From the NCBI GenBank assembly GCA_033065855.1, contig JAVXUO010001091.1, forward strand, positions 363,501 to 427,500: a stretch of DNA of 64,000 nucleotides, in the 5' to 3' direction. Below the pieces are notes generated by a model. It was given only the letters and a program-made list of their open reading frames with translations. It was not told where the DNA came from and did no database searches. Shown here one piece after another: positions 38,080-49,625 of the stretch (the stretch's first letter is position 1; every line of letters starts with the position of its first letter). The translations under genes and the position numbers were made by a program. The DNA comes from Escallonia rubra (lineage: Eukaryota > Streptophyta > Magnoliopsida > Escalloniales > Escalloniaceae).

Positions 38080-41000
38080 TCAAGGCTTGACTTCTGTGGA
38101 CGTCATCAATGGTTGAAACCCATGTTGAAGACTGGCTTGCCAAATTTTGTCGATGTTGAACATCATGTTGCCACACTCATGGGTATTCCATCCTTCTAGA
38201 ACATGCAGGATCCCAGCTATGCGCCATGCACTCATAAACCTCCTTGGCAACCAGTTCTGTGAAAAGTCACATAATGAAGGATCATTATCATCATCGAAGT
38301 TGTAGCAGTTCTAGAATGGTTAGGCGTACATACTATACTATACTATACTATATATAAGTAGACTAATATGAAAGTGATCAATTTTTGTGGAACAACATAA
38401 AAAGGAAATATGATCAATTTATGTGGGACGGAAGAAGTTTATTGAACGTGTTATCGTGTCTTAACAAATGCACTTAAAAGTAAAGTAGATGTATTTAAAA
38501 CGAAAAGACAAAGAAATCGATGTCTAACCTCACAAGAATCTAAATTCTCGAGGTGTTTAGGGGCCAACATGGCTGGTGTGTTGTGATAGAAGCAATCCTT
38601 TCGAACTTTCATCGGAGGAAATTGCGAGAAGGGAATGAAAGTTGCACCTTTTGATGCCTTCATTTGCTCTTCTTTACTTAATCCATCTCCCACTAACCAT
38701 GTCTGCAATAAGAAAAAATGGAATCAGATTAAAGTTGTAATATATGATTCGAACGTGAACGCGATCTTACTAAAACTTGATGAATGATCTCAAGCAATGA
38801 TAAGTTGTTTGAAGAAAGAAAGTTTCCCAAAAAAAGGTCGCCATATATAGAAGAAATCTTAGAGAGAAAATGCATAAGAATATTTAATCACCTTTGCACT
38901 AGAACTTTTTGTAAGGACTAAGTTGTTCCCAGCCTCCTGTTGAAGCGTTGCTTTAATCGTCGTATACTCCTCTTCGGACGATGTGGTTACCTGCGACAAA
39001 ATCAATTCAATGCTGTTAAGTTACCATCTGCTCTAAAAGCTTAAGCTATTAGAGAATGAACCCAACAATGTTATCATGCTTAACACTCCCCCTCACGTGC
39101 AAGCCCCCGATTGCACGTGGAGAGACAAATTAAATTAGAAGTAAACTGAGTACAAATAGCACTACGATAAAGTGGGACCAGATATGCAAGCGGGAAGAAT
39201 CGAACCCAAGACCTTGCTAAACGAGAGCTCTGATACCATGTTAAGTTACCATCTGCTCTAAAAGCTTAAGCTATTAGAGAATGGACCCAACAATGTTATC
39301 ATGCTTAACAAATGCTAAACACCTGAGCAGATGCCTAAGATCCCTATTATTTTCTCCTTATCACTGGAGTATGACATTGTTATGAATTTCGACGTATACC
39401 TGGATGCCCCTTTGGCATAAAGCGAACGCAATGTGATAAGCAACCTTAGATAGGTTGCCTCTAAGGGCCACTTGGGTTGTCCCTCTCGGAATGCTGTTCA
39501 GGACAACAGCAACTACTAAGCTACTCCCATCTACTAACTTAACTTTGAGCCCAGGGTGCCTTCTTATGTAAAGCTCACCATTCCTGTTAAGTTCTCCCCC
39601 CTGCAAAACACTTCTAATATAATAAGAAGGCATATTCATGTATGCATTTTTGTAGTATCACTAAAAGAAGAGCATTTTTACATATTGACACGGTAAAAAG
39701 GATAATGTTGTATTGCATTAAAAAAAAAGACTTGTACAAACCATCAAAGTAACCCCATCCCCAACGGTCCTTATTCAAATTTTTTATGCAGCCACCTACG
39801 ACTACTTGCAGAGTTATTTACAAACATGGAAAAATTAAAATATTAGTCTTACTTTTATTTTTCCCTTCAAAGTTTGTGACATCCAGGAGACCAATTTAAG
39901 AGACTTTCAGACTTTTTTGAGAGTTAAAAAGGACCAAAAGTTAACAGAAGCGAAGTCAAAGGATCATATAGAGACAGGTCATAGGTAAAGAACCGATTCA
40001 AACCTGCAGGCAAAGATTAAGGACCAAGAATGTAAGTTGCTTTCTATTCTCATCCAGAGACGGAGAAAGGGAAGAAAAGAGCAAATATCTTGCCTGATTA
40101 AGTAGACCTAGACTTAACACCTTAGTGCCCCTTTCCTCAGATTCTAGTATAGCTTCCTCAATCAAGCTATTGATAGACTCCCTTTGCCAATGGATATAGT
40201 ACTGCAATAAGAATATATCCATGTAAGGCAATTGATCAAGAATTGAAACTCTGTACATGAACAATTTTAAAAAAGAGAGAGGTCAAGATGGTTTCTGTTA
40301 CTTGTATCTTGTATTTTGGTATGACCCAGGTTTGTAGTTTGCGTTTCTTGAAGATATTTCGCTCAACAACAAAGGTTTTTCCATAGATCCAAGTAACCAT
40401 AAGGGACCAAAATGTCACAGGCCATAACAGACACAGGTACCACTTGGAAGTGTACGGTTTAGACGCCAAGGAGGCAAATCCAAGTCGCATATGATAGATG
40501 GACTCAGGCGTTGTAAGATGCGTCAAATACACCACATCTGGCGATTCATCCTGTCTGCAGAGTGAAGTTTCATAGAGGGTGTCTGAAGATTCGTCCATGG
40601 TACCATAGATGTAGTCGTAAAATGGCATGAAAAGCGAGTAATTCGTGCGAAATTGGGTGTGATGAAGAGAATGAAACCTGTAGAATCAAACACGTGCGGA
40701 TGTGGTTAGCTTCAAACTCGTATCTCATATTTAGTTCTTATTTAGTATGGAAAAGACTTTCAGAGCTAAACATCACTGCAATGCACAACTATCATTGCAC
40801 GCTGTATGGTCATACAAAGTTCTACATCCTCTAACAATAAATCGCATTAGAAACGGGCCATAACAAAGTAAAATTTTTAGCGACATATTTTCAAATTCCG
40901 TCGCCAAACTTTTGGCGACAGGGTTATAGGCGACGGCTTTTAGCAACGGGTTGTCTGTTCCTAAAAGACTTTTGCGACGGATTTAGACCAAGTCCGTCGC

Positions 41001-44000
41001 TTAAATGTCAGTTTCTTGTAACATTGTTGGACTAAACTTAAATAAAGTCAGTGTATTATTTATTATTTGGCCTAGACCAATGATATCAATAAAACTTAAC
41101 TAAAGCTAATAACCAATAAATGAAATATAAAGAATAAGGCTACAAAAATGGGGTGATGCATGTAAAAGTCGGTGCTTTTGCACTAATGTTTTAATTTTCA
41201 GTACTATAAACCCCTTGAGGTTGCATGTTTCCTTTCATATGCTACGGCCTTAATGTCCCCCCATGTACTTCCACCACTTTGGTTACCAATAAAATCTCAG
41301 GCTAAGCCTATTTAAAGAAGGTAATTACTCAAAACAAGCTAGTCTAACATCAGAAATTACGAACAACGTCTGTTGTCCAACACAGTTGCCAATCGCCATG
41401 TCAAGTCTGCAATGAATATGTCAGGTCCAAGAACCTAAATGGAATGCATCAAGTGCAAAAAGGTACTACGTACTCCAATCCACCTATTGCGTGAAACAAA
41501 CATAGGTAAATTAGTTGGACTACCATTTTTCATACCTAAATTTCACTTTTACTTTTGAGAAATAAAAAACACGTTCCCTACTTTGTTAAAGAACTCTTTG
41601 CAGTCCTTAAAGTTGTAACAAAAGGATGCAATACACATTAACGTTACTTCAACAATTTTTCAGAATATTATTTACAACTTCAAAGAGCTCTTGAGCTGAG
41701 AAGGGATCTTTTGTCCAAAAACAAATGTGAGTTACTGGTCCATCTAGAAAAATGGATCGCAGCTTGCAGCTGTACGTATGTGTGTGCGCTCGCACGTAAA
41801 ATGTGGATTAGAAGATACGAGTATGGAGAAAAGAGCTAGTTTCACTTACGTGGGTGTGTACATGAGGTACTTGAGAGGGGGGAGGATGGAGAAGAGCCTT
41901 TTGGGGATGACCTCAAAGTTGCAGTGGCCCAAGTTGTTCATGAAATCAATGTAAGTAATGTAACCAAGCAACGAAGCCAAGGAGCCTGTCCCCGTGAACA
42001 CAACCGTCAGCATTGGTATCGCAAAGAGAGTAAAATAGGCGATGTGTTCAGCAAATGGATGAATCACAGCTGCAATGGATAGCAATTAACAATATCTTTA
42101 GGTTATCATAATTCTGACCAAGTATCAAAACAAAAGCAAAATATTTTGAAATGACCAAATCTGACGCTTCTTTTTCGTCCTTATGTATATTGCATGAAGT
42201 CTAAAGTGCATAACAAGGTGCGGTTAACTTTTTCATGTTCTTTAGACCAGAAATTTAGACCGTCCAAAATTTTTCTGTGAACCGAATTTCAACATATGAG
42301 ATTTACTATCTTTCGATGCATGCATCACACCGTGAAAATTAATATGATAACATGAGAGTTTAAAAAGAGTGGCATTGTACAAAAACATAAATTTTATTCA
42401 ATATTATGTGTCACATCCTCCCTAATATTTCAAAGAAAAAGTGTACGGAGTATATATTTTTTTAACGAATGGCAACAACACTTTTTCCATTAAAAGGACA
42501 ACTAATCGAAATCTTTCTCAAAGTCAGTCTCATTTCCCCAGAAACTAAAAAATATTTATCTCTAAAGTTTACACATATACTAGATAGGGTTCCCAAACGA
42601 TTAGGGAACCTTGGATAACGTGTATGCGCATGCCTGCTTTTGTGTGTGTGGGGGTGGGGTGTTGAGAGAGAGATCGTACATGTAATGGGCTCGGTGACAA
42701 TCGAGGAATGGTGGTGGGAATGATAGCGAGAGTATAGGAAATGATGGTGCAATGCCCTGTGAAGCCAGTAGTAGAGAAACTCGACTGCACCAATATGAAG
42801 CAAAATTGTGATGATGACACCATCTGTCCTCCAAAGTGGCAGGTGAGACGCCCCTTTGATTGTTAGGTTCACCACATAGAAGAGTGTCCCGTTGAACAAT
42901 ACTTGATCATCCCTGCCAATCAATATCAACCATCGTTATTTGCATACCCAGAAAGACGGGGTAATTATTATTAATTTTGTTAATACGGCATATAGTAATT
43001 TAACTAATGAAAATCATATAAAATTCAAACAAGGATCCGTGCAGCATCTATGATGTAAAGCTTACAAAAGATTGTCGTTGACAATATTTTGTCACGACAA
43101 TCTTGTATCCCTACTGCTTAAATTTAGAGTCAAATTCACCGTTGACCTATGAGCTGTGATGCAAATTTCAGTTAGCCAGTGCACTTAGATTTGTGTAGAA
43201 GTGGCCGCTGAGTTCTTCAATTGACCCCAATATAGTCATTCTGTCAATTGCAGACATCTACAAGCTCGTTGACTCCCTTAAGTAAGAGGCAAGGTCGTCA
43301 CTTCATTTTTTAGGTTTTACTTAACTTTAACATTTTTCTTCTCTACTTCGTCTTCCCGCCTCCCTCCTACGTACTAGTATGAACATTAGGGAACATTAGG
43401 GGGTTCAGCGGTAACTAGTGATGAACACTAAAACTTGCAAAAACCAAGCAATCTATTAAAACTGGACTCTGCATTAAGTGGGCAAGCCATTTAGAGAATA
43501 AACAAGTGGACAATGAGCTAGATACATCGAATTGAAAACTCAGAACTTCCATCAAATACAAATATTTTGATGCCCAAAGAACATCTCAAAAGGTGAATAA
43601 AAAAGAAAAAATTCAAACCCTAAGCTAAAACCATGGATTTACATATTTGATGGAACATGAGATTTATACATCTCAAGAAACCTACCTATCTACAATAGTA
43701 ACACTAATTATTAGATCGATAAATCTCATAAACTCTTTTTTTAGGTATATGGATTTTAATTTTCATCATTAGAGAACACTATATAAGGACATAATTGTCA
43801 AAATGAAGTCTTGATAGATTAGTATATTGATTAGGTACGTAGAGTTTTAGAATGATTATAATTAGTTTTTAAATTAAATAAGGCTTACTAATATAGAAAT
43901 TGATTAATCTTAAAATAAGAAACCTATCCAAGATAATATTGGAGACCTTTAGTGACACTACCTTAGTACATAATGTTTATAAGTGTGTTTCACGTTGAAA

Positions 44001-45719
44001 ACATAATGTGATGATGTATTACATAACGAAGCAATGATGTGTCGCGCAAAAAAGTTATCATTGATTTTTTTGATTCGCTTATTATATATTTATATAGATT
44101 ATTCGCTCTTAAAAAATGTGAAGTTTATCTCTCCACGCGCCTTCTCACGTGCCAGCCCGACTATTTTTAAGTGAGCCTAGAACGTGAAAAATTAGATTGA
44201 GTGGCGGTAGATGAATTAGTTTTTGAATTGTCTGAGCCTGAACCGACGAGCTATATTATGAGAAAGCATCCAACTAAGACCAATTGACAATGAGATGAAT
44301 GATTTATAAGACTTTTTGTGTTGATAATATTGCTGTTATTTAATTTATTCGATGCCGGATATCTCTCAACATGAAAACAAATTAAAATATAATGAGAGGA
44401 AGAAGCTGAGAGAAAGTGAGGCAGATGGGAGGGCGAGGGAAAAATTAGGGCCTCGGGTTTTGGTGATTTGAGAAAAAGGCGGACGTCGTGTGTTTGGGTG
44501 CTTAGCAGGTATATTTGGGTTTTTAATTAGCAGGCCGGTAGGTTGAGTACACAATTTTGTAGATTATTATAAAGTTTTGCGACCAAAATAAAATTGGCGT
44601 AACTACACTCCCGCCCCGTCATTTCTCTTTTCCTTTGGACAATGACAAAAAAAAGTCAAAATACATTCAGAAACTTATCGTTTTTTAGATGAACAGGCCG
44701 GGCACAAGTTTGTTTGACGAATACCAAAATGTAAGGAGTTAAATGTGGTTATTCTGAAACGAGGTGGGTGTAGCTTCTGTTTAGCCTAAAAATGTAATGA
44801 GCACGAGTGAAAATTTTAATTCTTGAAACAGGATCTTTCTTCACCAAACGAAGAAAAAACAAACATATGATATGATGATCTCTTTGAAAAGGTCAGAGAG
44901 AGAGAGAGAGAGAGAGATACAAACCAGTCTCTTTCTCTGTCAACTTGCTCGAATTCAATACTTTTGTCAACGATGCGATGGTGGCCCTTGGCAGTTTGGT
45001 AGCGTGAAAGCGAAATCCAAATCTGGCAATGAAGCATTCTTGCCAAGAGAAACGGCAATATCAACAAGTTGAAAGGATCCCTCTCATTTCCCTCCTTAGT
45101 CATGCAGGAATATATGCTGTGCACCACCCAGGGAGCCAAAACCACGTACTGCACCAACTCACCAACAAATTGGAGTTAGCACTGAAGCATATATACTTGC
45201 ACAAATTAAAACATACAAAATCACAGTCCAAAAGCTTACTTAATTAATAAGCCCTTTTTAAAACTCGATGTAATTAACGCAACAAGCCCTTTTCCTCTAT
45301 CCTTTTTTTGTTTGTTTTTTTATCTTATTTTCCCCTTGTTCCTTCATATTTTGGTAAGTTGGTAGATTGAAGTGATAAAGCAACGTTGATAAACTTGTCC
45401 AATTCCTACGTTTAAATGTGGTCATCTCGTCGGACAATTTTATATACATGATATGGCAAACACAAATAAACATATATGGCAAACACAAATAAACAAAGAA
45501 ACTCCCTATCTCTCGATCTCTCTCTCTCTATCTGTCTGTGTCTGTGTCCATGTGTGCCAATCTCTCTCACTCCCTCGCCTCCCTGAGTATCTCTGTTGTG
45601 TAAACTCATGCAAACAGATATCTAGAGTTGGATAGATAGACATGGGAGGGACAGAGAACCTTAAAGCTTCCAAGGCCTTTCCAAGGCCAGTCAGTGAGAA
45701 TCCCGGGTGCTGTAGCCAT
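38080..45719 (-). CDS. CER1: CER1, very-long-chain aldehyde decarbonylase (alkane synthase subunit), intact
   Basis: Ten exons: 45719-45660, 45148-44925, 42912-42680, 42069-41850, 40677-40302, 40201-40094, 39600-39400, 38990-38892, 38702-38529, 38256-38080 (stop TGA). They sum to 1872 nt, 623 residues; Arabidopsis CER1 has 625. The start is the MATAPGILTDWPW terminus. Histidine boxes are at H146-RAL-HHH, H159-SHHH and H248-SLHH, the ligands of the fatty acid hydroxylase-type iron centre. Hydrophobic segments precede and follow them. Residues from about 450 form the WAX2/CER1 C-terminal domain (WLVGDGLS, NWLPRRFMSAW). In Arabidopsis this ER membrane protein works with CER3 and cytochrome b5 to turn very-long-chain acyl-CoAs into alkanes for cuticular wax. 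Oddities: F247 where Arabidopsis has Y, and intron 6 uses a GC donor (40093-40092). No stop or frameshift seen. Confidence 0.95.
39014..39310 (-). mobile_element. TRIM (miniature LTR retrotransposon) in CER1 intron 7
   Basis: Two 72 bp direct terminal repeats (39014-39085 and 39239-39310), TGTTAAG to TTAACA, nearly identical. Flanks are AATGC on both sides (39009-39013 and 39311-39315). Internally, TGGTATCAGAGC on the minus strand (39238-39227) is an initiator-Met tRNA primer-binding site beside one repeat, and a CTCCCCCTC tract beside the other is a polypurine site read on the minus strand. At 297 bp there are no genes, as TRIMs are defined. Orientation matches the host gene. Confidence 0.93.
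40860..41023. mobile_element. Small CACTA-derived remnant in CER1 intron 4
   Basis: Dense TTTTAGCGACATA/CCGTCGCC words like those of the 13583-16650 element, ending TTTCTTGTAAC. Termini are degraded and no flanking duplication is certain. The adjacent 41040-41160 ends ACAAAAATGGGGTG, like 17290-17303, so another repeat remnant lies next to it. Confidence 0.5.
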
Positions 45720-45762
45720 GCCTCTGTGTTTTCCGCTATTTTCTTTCTACACTGCCCAACTT

Positions 45763-45779
45763 CATATAGTATAGTATAG
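45763..45779 (-). promoter_or_regulatory. Candidate TATA box of CER1
   Basis: On the minus strand CTATACTATATGAA lies about 45 bases before the start codon. That implies a very short 5' UTR, so the true promoter could be further up. Confidence 0.3.
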
Positions 45780-46535
45780 ACAGTATGGAAGCTAGCATTA
45801 CCATTAATGCATAGCCGTGCCAAAATTTTTGGTACGTGCCGATATTTACTCCCTGCATCGGCATCACCCCTTTAGCGTGTCTTTGAATCTGGCAAACTGC
45901 GGCAGGAAAATATGACCAGCTTGACCCTTTGGTTAAAGATCATTCCAATTACGTCTATTGCATCCTAGCGGCCATCCTAGGGAGCCCTCGTGAAAGATAG
46001 TTTCAAGTTTATTTTTGAGATCTTCCGTTCAAATTCTCTTGGAGTTTAGATAACAAACAATTAATTTGTCATGAATCTTCTAAGCCGGATATGAATTGTT
46101 TGTATTTTGTTTTCCTCAAGTTATATTATTACGGTACATGCAAGCTGACATCTCATATTACATAACTGTTAAACTACAAAAAAAGAAAGGAAAAAAACTT
46201 TTGAGTAGAGGCACAATAAACAAAAAATCTATCCAGCTGCCATTCGTATTTGGTCTCTAATGTATTTTTTTTTCTTTTTGTGATACACTAACGCTCCAAT
46301 TGATACTTTTTTTCGTTTTTACTTCGACGTTATTGAAAGTATAGAAAATATGTGGTCAAAGAAAAAAATAAAAACACAGTAATTATCTTATCCCTGTGTC
46401 CTTTTTAAAATTACAGACACTATAAAATGTAGATGTTATCCTCACTAAACCTTGGAATGCTAAAAAGAGTTTTAGGCACCAAAATCCCTTTATTCTCCGG
46501 GTTCAATTTCAAAAGTGAAATCACCTCTTTCTCCT

Positions 46536-46582
<47 letters not shown>

Positions 46583-46889
46583 CTCAAAACCAGACTCTCT
46601 AAAATCCAAAATTTTGCCATATTTTCTCTAGAATCTTTTCTCTATTCTGCTGTATCTGCATCTGTGCTATACTTTTATCTAAAATGGTAAAGGTCTAACC
46701 GATGACTTTTTGTTTTTTGGCCAACACCCCCCCCCCCCCCCCCACCCCATAATGTATGGGACTATTGGAAAATCCTATGCCAGTTATAGGTTTATCTAAG
46801 GTTTTAATATGAGATGGATTAGCTATACTAGGATCTATAACTATAATAGTGCATCCAGTATCTATAATATATGCATACATATATATATA
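45780..46889. other. Upstream region of the intact CER1 gene
   Basis: No gene. It holds an (AT)n tract at 46539-46581 and a run of 17 C at 46727-46743. It is the likely regulatory region of the minus-strand CER1, but I cannot point to specific MYB or other binding sites with confidence. Confidence 0.4.
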
Positions 46890-47034
46890 GGGAGCTGATC
46901 CGTTGCTAGCGCTAGCAGCGCTAGCACCATCCGCTATATAATGTAGCGGACGGTGAATTATCGTCCGCTACCTTATATAGTGGACGGCAAAACAGCGCTA
47001 GCAACGTGCTAGCGCTGGCAATGGATCACGACCC
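46890..47034. mobile_element. 145 bp foldback MITE
   Basis: Ends GGGAGCTGATCC and, complemented, GGGTCGTGATCC. The arms continue as inverted repeats (TTGCTAGCGCTAGCA) and the centre GTAGCGGACGGTGAATTATCG also folds, so nearly the whole element forms one hairpin. It is flanked by (AT)n on both sides, which hides any target duplication. Superfamily not assigned. Confidence 0.7.
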
Positions 47035-47130
47035 ATATATATATATATATATATGTATACATACATATATATGTATACATATGTATACATACATATGTAC
47101 ATATGTATGTATACATACATATGTATGTAT

Positions 47131-47144
47131 ACAAATGTTTAGCG

Positions 47145-47186
<42 letters not shown>

Positions 47187-47239
47187 ATATATATATATAT
47201 ATGTACATATGTATGTATACATACATACATATGTTTAGC

Positions 47240-47278
<39 letters not shown>

Positions 47279-47349
47279 TATGTATGTATACATACATACA
47301 TATGTATGTATACATACATACATATATATATAAGGCGCTAAACATTTGT
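47131..47349. repeat. Inverted repeat with TTTAGCGCC arms and microsatellite core
   Basis: CAAATGTTTAGCGCCTTATA at 47132-47151 is repeated inverted at about 47329-47348. Between the arms are only ATGTATACAT-type and (AT)n repeats, with a further TGTTTAGCG copy near 47231. It could be a MITE or a slipped microsatellite hairpin. The YIYIY-type open frames here are artefacts. Confidence 0.65.
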
Positions 47350-47874
47350 TGCTAAAGATGAAAGCATCGATGAAACTTTGAACCTAAAAAATTGACCCAG
47401 TTTTTGTTTTAGAGAAGTGGGACACAACTTGAAGTCATACACTCTTCCCAAGAAAGAGATTAATCAAACCCTCAACTCCCTCCTCCCACCTTTCAACCAG
47501 AAAGAAAACTATTGTTTCATCTAAAACTTGTCGTTTAATAATACTAAGTCTTGATCAACTTGTACGTATATCACAAGTGGGATCTAGTTATCCTTTGTAT
47601 GTCCTCGTATAGTCTTGATTCCCAACCCACACTAAACTAACCAAAGATCATCATAGAAATAAGAAATACAAATGCCGACATCCAAAAACATCCCGGCCCC
47701 CTTTTTCCAATAAAAAAACTTCATTTCATGTGAAAGATAATTGTAATAAACTAACGTCCTCCGAGAATAACCAATCACATCATTTTAGTTTCTCTTCACG
47801 ATCATGTAATGCAAAATTATGTCCAATTCATGTTACCAACATACCTCCTTGGTACTAAATTCTATCTCTAGTAA

Positions 47875-47932
<58 letters not shown>

Positions 47933-48661
47933 GGGTATATGAAAACCACAAAACATGCAACATATATAGAACATGGCACCTTACACAACCAACCTTCCAC
48001 AGCAACAGAAGAACAGTACTACGTTATGAAGCTGGTCAATCCTGGCCGGGCTTTGACTACTATGGTGAAAGTTTCTGTTGTCTTATTTAATGAACTCACC
48101 TGCCAATTGGATGGATTATTGATGGTCTTGATTATTATTAGAGACGTTGTACTGCGTAGGGGTAGACGAGCAGTAACATGTATCTATAATTCTCTCATAT
48201 ATATGTATATGTATGTTTGCAAGAAATTGTACGACAATGACAGCTAATAATACCACACTCTTCACCTCGGAGCATCCCAATTAATTGCCCAACCACATTG
48301 CCCGGTACGTTTTAATTTGTATGATTACGAGGTGGAATAAAGTTAACTCATTCGAACCGGTAGGAAGTATTGAATTATTGGTATCCGCTTTTTGGCTGTT
48401 GGACATGAATGTGGATCAGAACTGTATCGGTACCGGACAAAAATTGAATTAGTTTACATTTTGGATTCATAAAACCGATATTACTTACTTTGACAAAATA
48501 TTACTCGCTTTTGGGTAATAAAGTGATACTATCCAAAAATTTTAGTTTTGATATAGCTCAAATATGAATTCGTCCCGGTGGAGGACACCCAGCACTCCCG
48601 GTCAAACTTATTCAAATTACAAAGTTGGTAATTACCTTATTGAATTCAAATTAGATTTTGC

Positions 48662-48709
<48 letters not shown>

Positions 48710-49232
48710 TCACTTATATGTCCCTCAAAGCTTAAATCTTTCATGTATTTTAGTCAAGCCTACTATTTTTCTACACTTCAAGAAAGCTAATCTCCATCCT
48801 TTTGTTTCAATATATAAAAAGTATATGTTTATTTCGCTCTATCACACGGTCGCGAGGTATATTTTACATTTTTTATTTTATTTTCATTATTCCAAATACT
48901 CTAAATGAAGTGCTCAAAAGAATATTAAAAAGAAATCTACATAATAAAATAATCGTGTCAATTATCTGCAAATTGATTGATCGTGAGTTTATTATAAAAA
49001 TCAAAACACGTCCTTAACTCCGTCACGGATGGGTGAAGGCTTTATTGTTTTGACTTCCCTCAATGACAAGTTTTTACGGCTTCCGTACATGATCCAACCA
49101 CAAAGATGGTGCCCACCTGGCTGCAACCTCAATTTCTTTTGGTCAAATGAAAGCATGTCCTCTCCTGACAGGAAGGCCGATGAGTCGTAAGTAGTCTTTT
49201 GTTTCTTCCCCAGCATAGCGTGTCTTTTTGTG

Positions 49233-49272
<40 letters not shown>

Positions 49273-49596
49273 CGGCATACGTTCCTTCGTCCCGATAAAT
49301 ATAACATAAGAAGCCATCTTGCTTTAAATGCCATTGAAAGCACGTGAAGCTATCTTGCTTTCTTCTAAATAGCCGTCCTCTTAAACTACAGAATTAAAGG
49401 GTAACGTCTATGTTGTTGATCGCTTTTCTGTGGGGCCATGTTTGCATTTCGTAAAACTTTTATTTCGTCATAAAATCTTGGGCTTAGGACGAATCTACTT
49501 ACATGTCTTTACAAGAAAATATAGTAAAAGTGTCATTTCTTAGGGGGTGTTTATATACTTTTTTGGGCTTTACATTCCGTTAGGCTTTTATCGTTA
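47350..49596. other. AT-rich intergenic DNA with microsatellites
   Basis: No gene recognised. Simple repeats: (TA)n at 47878-47929, (CT)n(CA)n at 48666-48709, (AT)n at 49236-49269. A short open frame over 47940-48247 is not extended by any splice pattern I could see and has no known motif. Confidence 0.45.
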
Positions 49597-49625
49597 CTAG
49601 TAATTCTACACGTGCGTTGCACGTA
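49597..49625 (-). mobile_element. Possible Helitron 3' terminus
   Basis: On the minus strand: a hairpin ACGTGC-AAC-GCACGT, about 9 bases, then CTAG followed by T. This is the layout of Helitron 3' ends (hairpin, CTRR, insertion before T). The 5' TC end was not located, so the extent is unknown. If real, the element runs to higher coordinates. Confidence 0.35.

Noticed and set aside
39190-39240. CGAACCC..GAGCTCTGATACCA as a tRNA gene fragment
   Set aside because: Only the short Met-tRNA-complementary primer site is present, at the place expected in a TRIM. There is no cloverleaf.
46750-46880. Minus-strand IIDTGCTIIVID tract as a retroelement or pararetrovirus aspartic protease
   Set aside because: Only a D-T-G-like tract in a 60-codon frame with no flanking RT or coat domains; too weak to call.
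47006-47341. Open frames rich in YIYIY and MYVYIHT
   Set aside because: Pure translation of (AT)n and ATGTATAC microsatellites.
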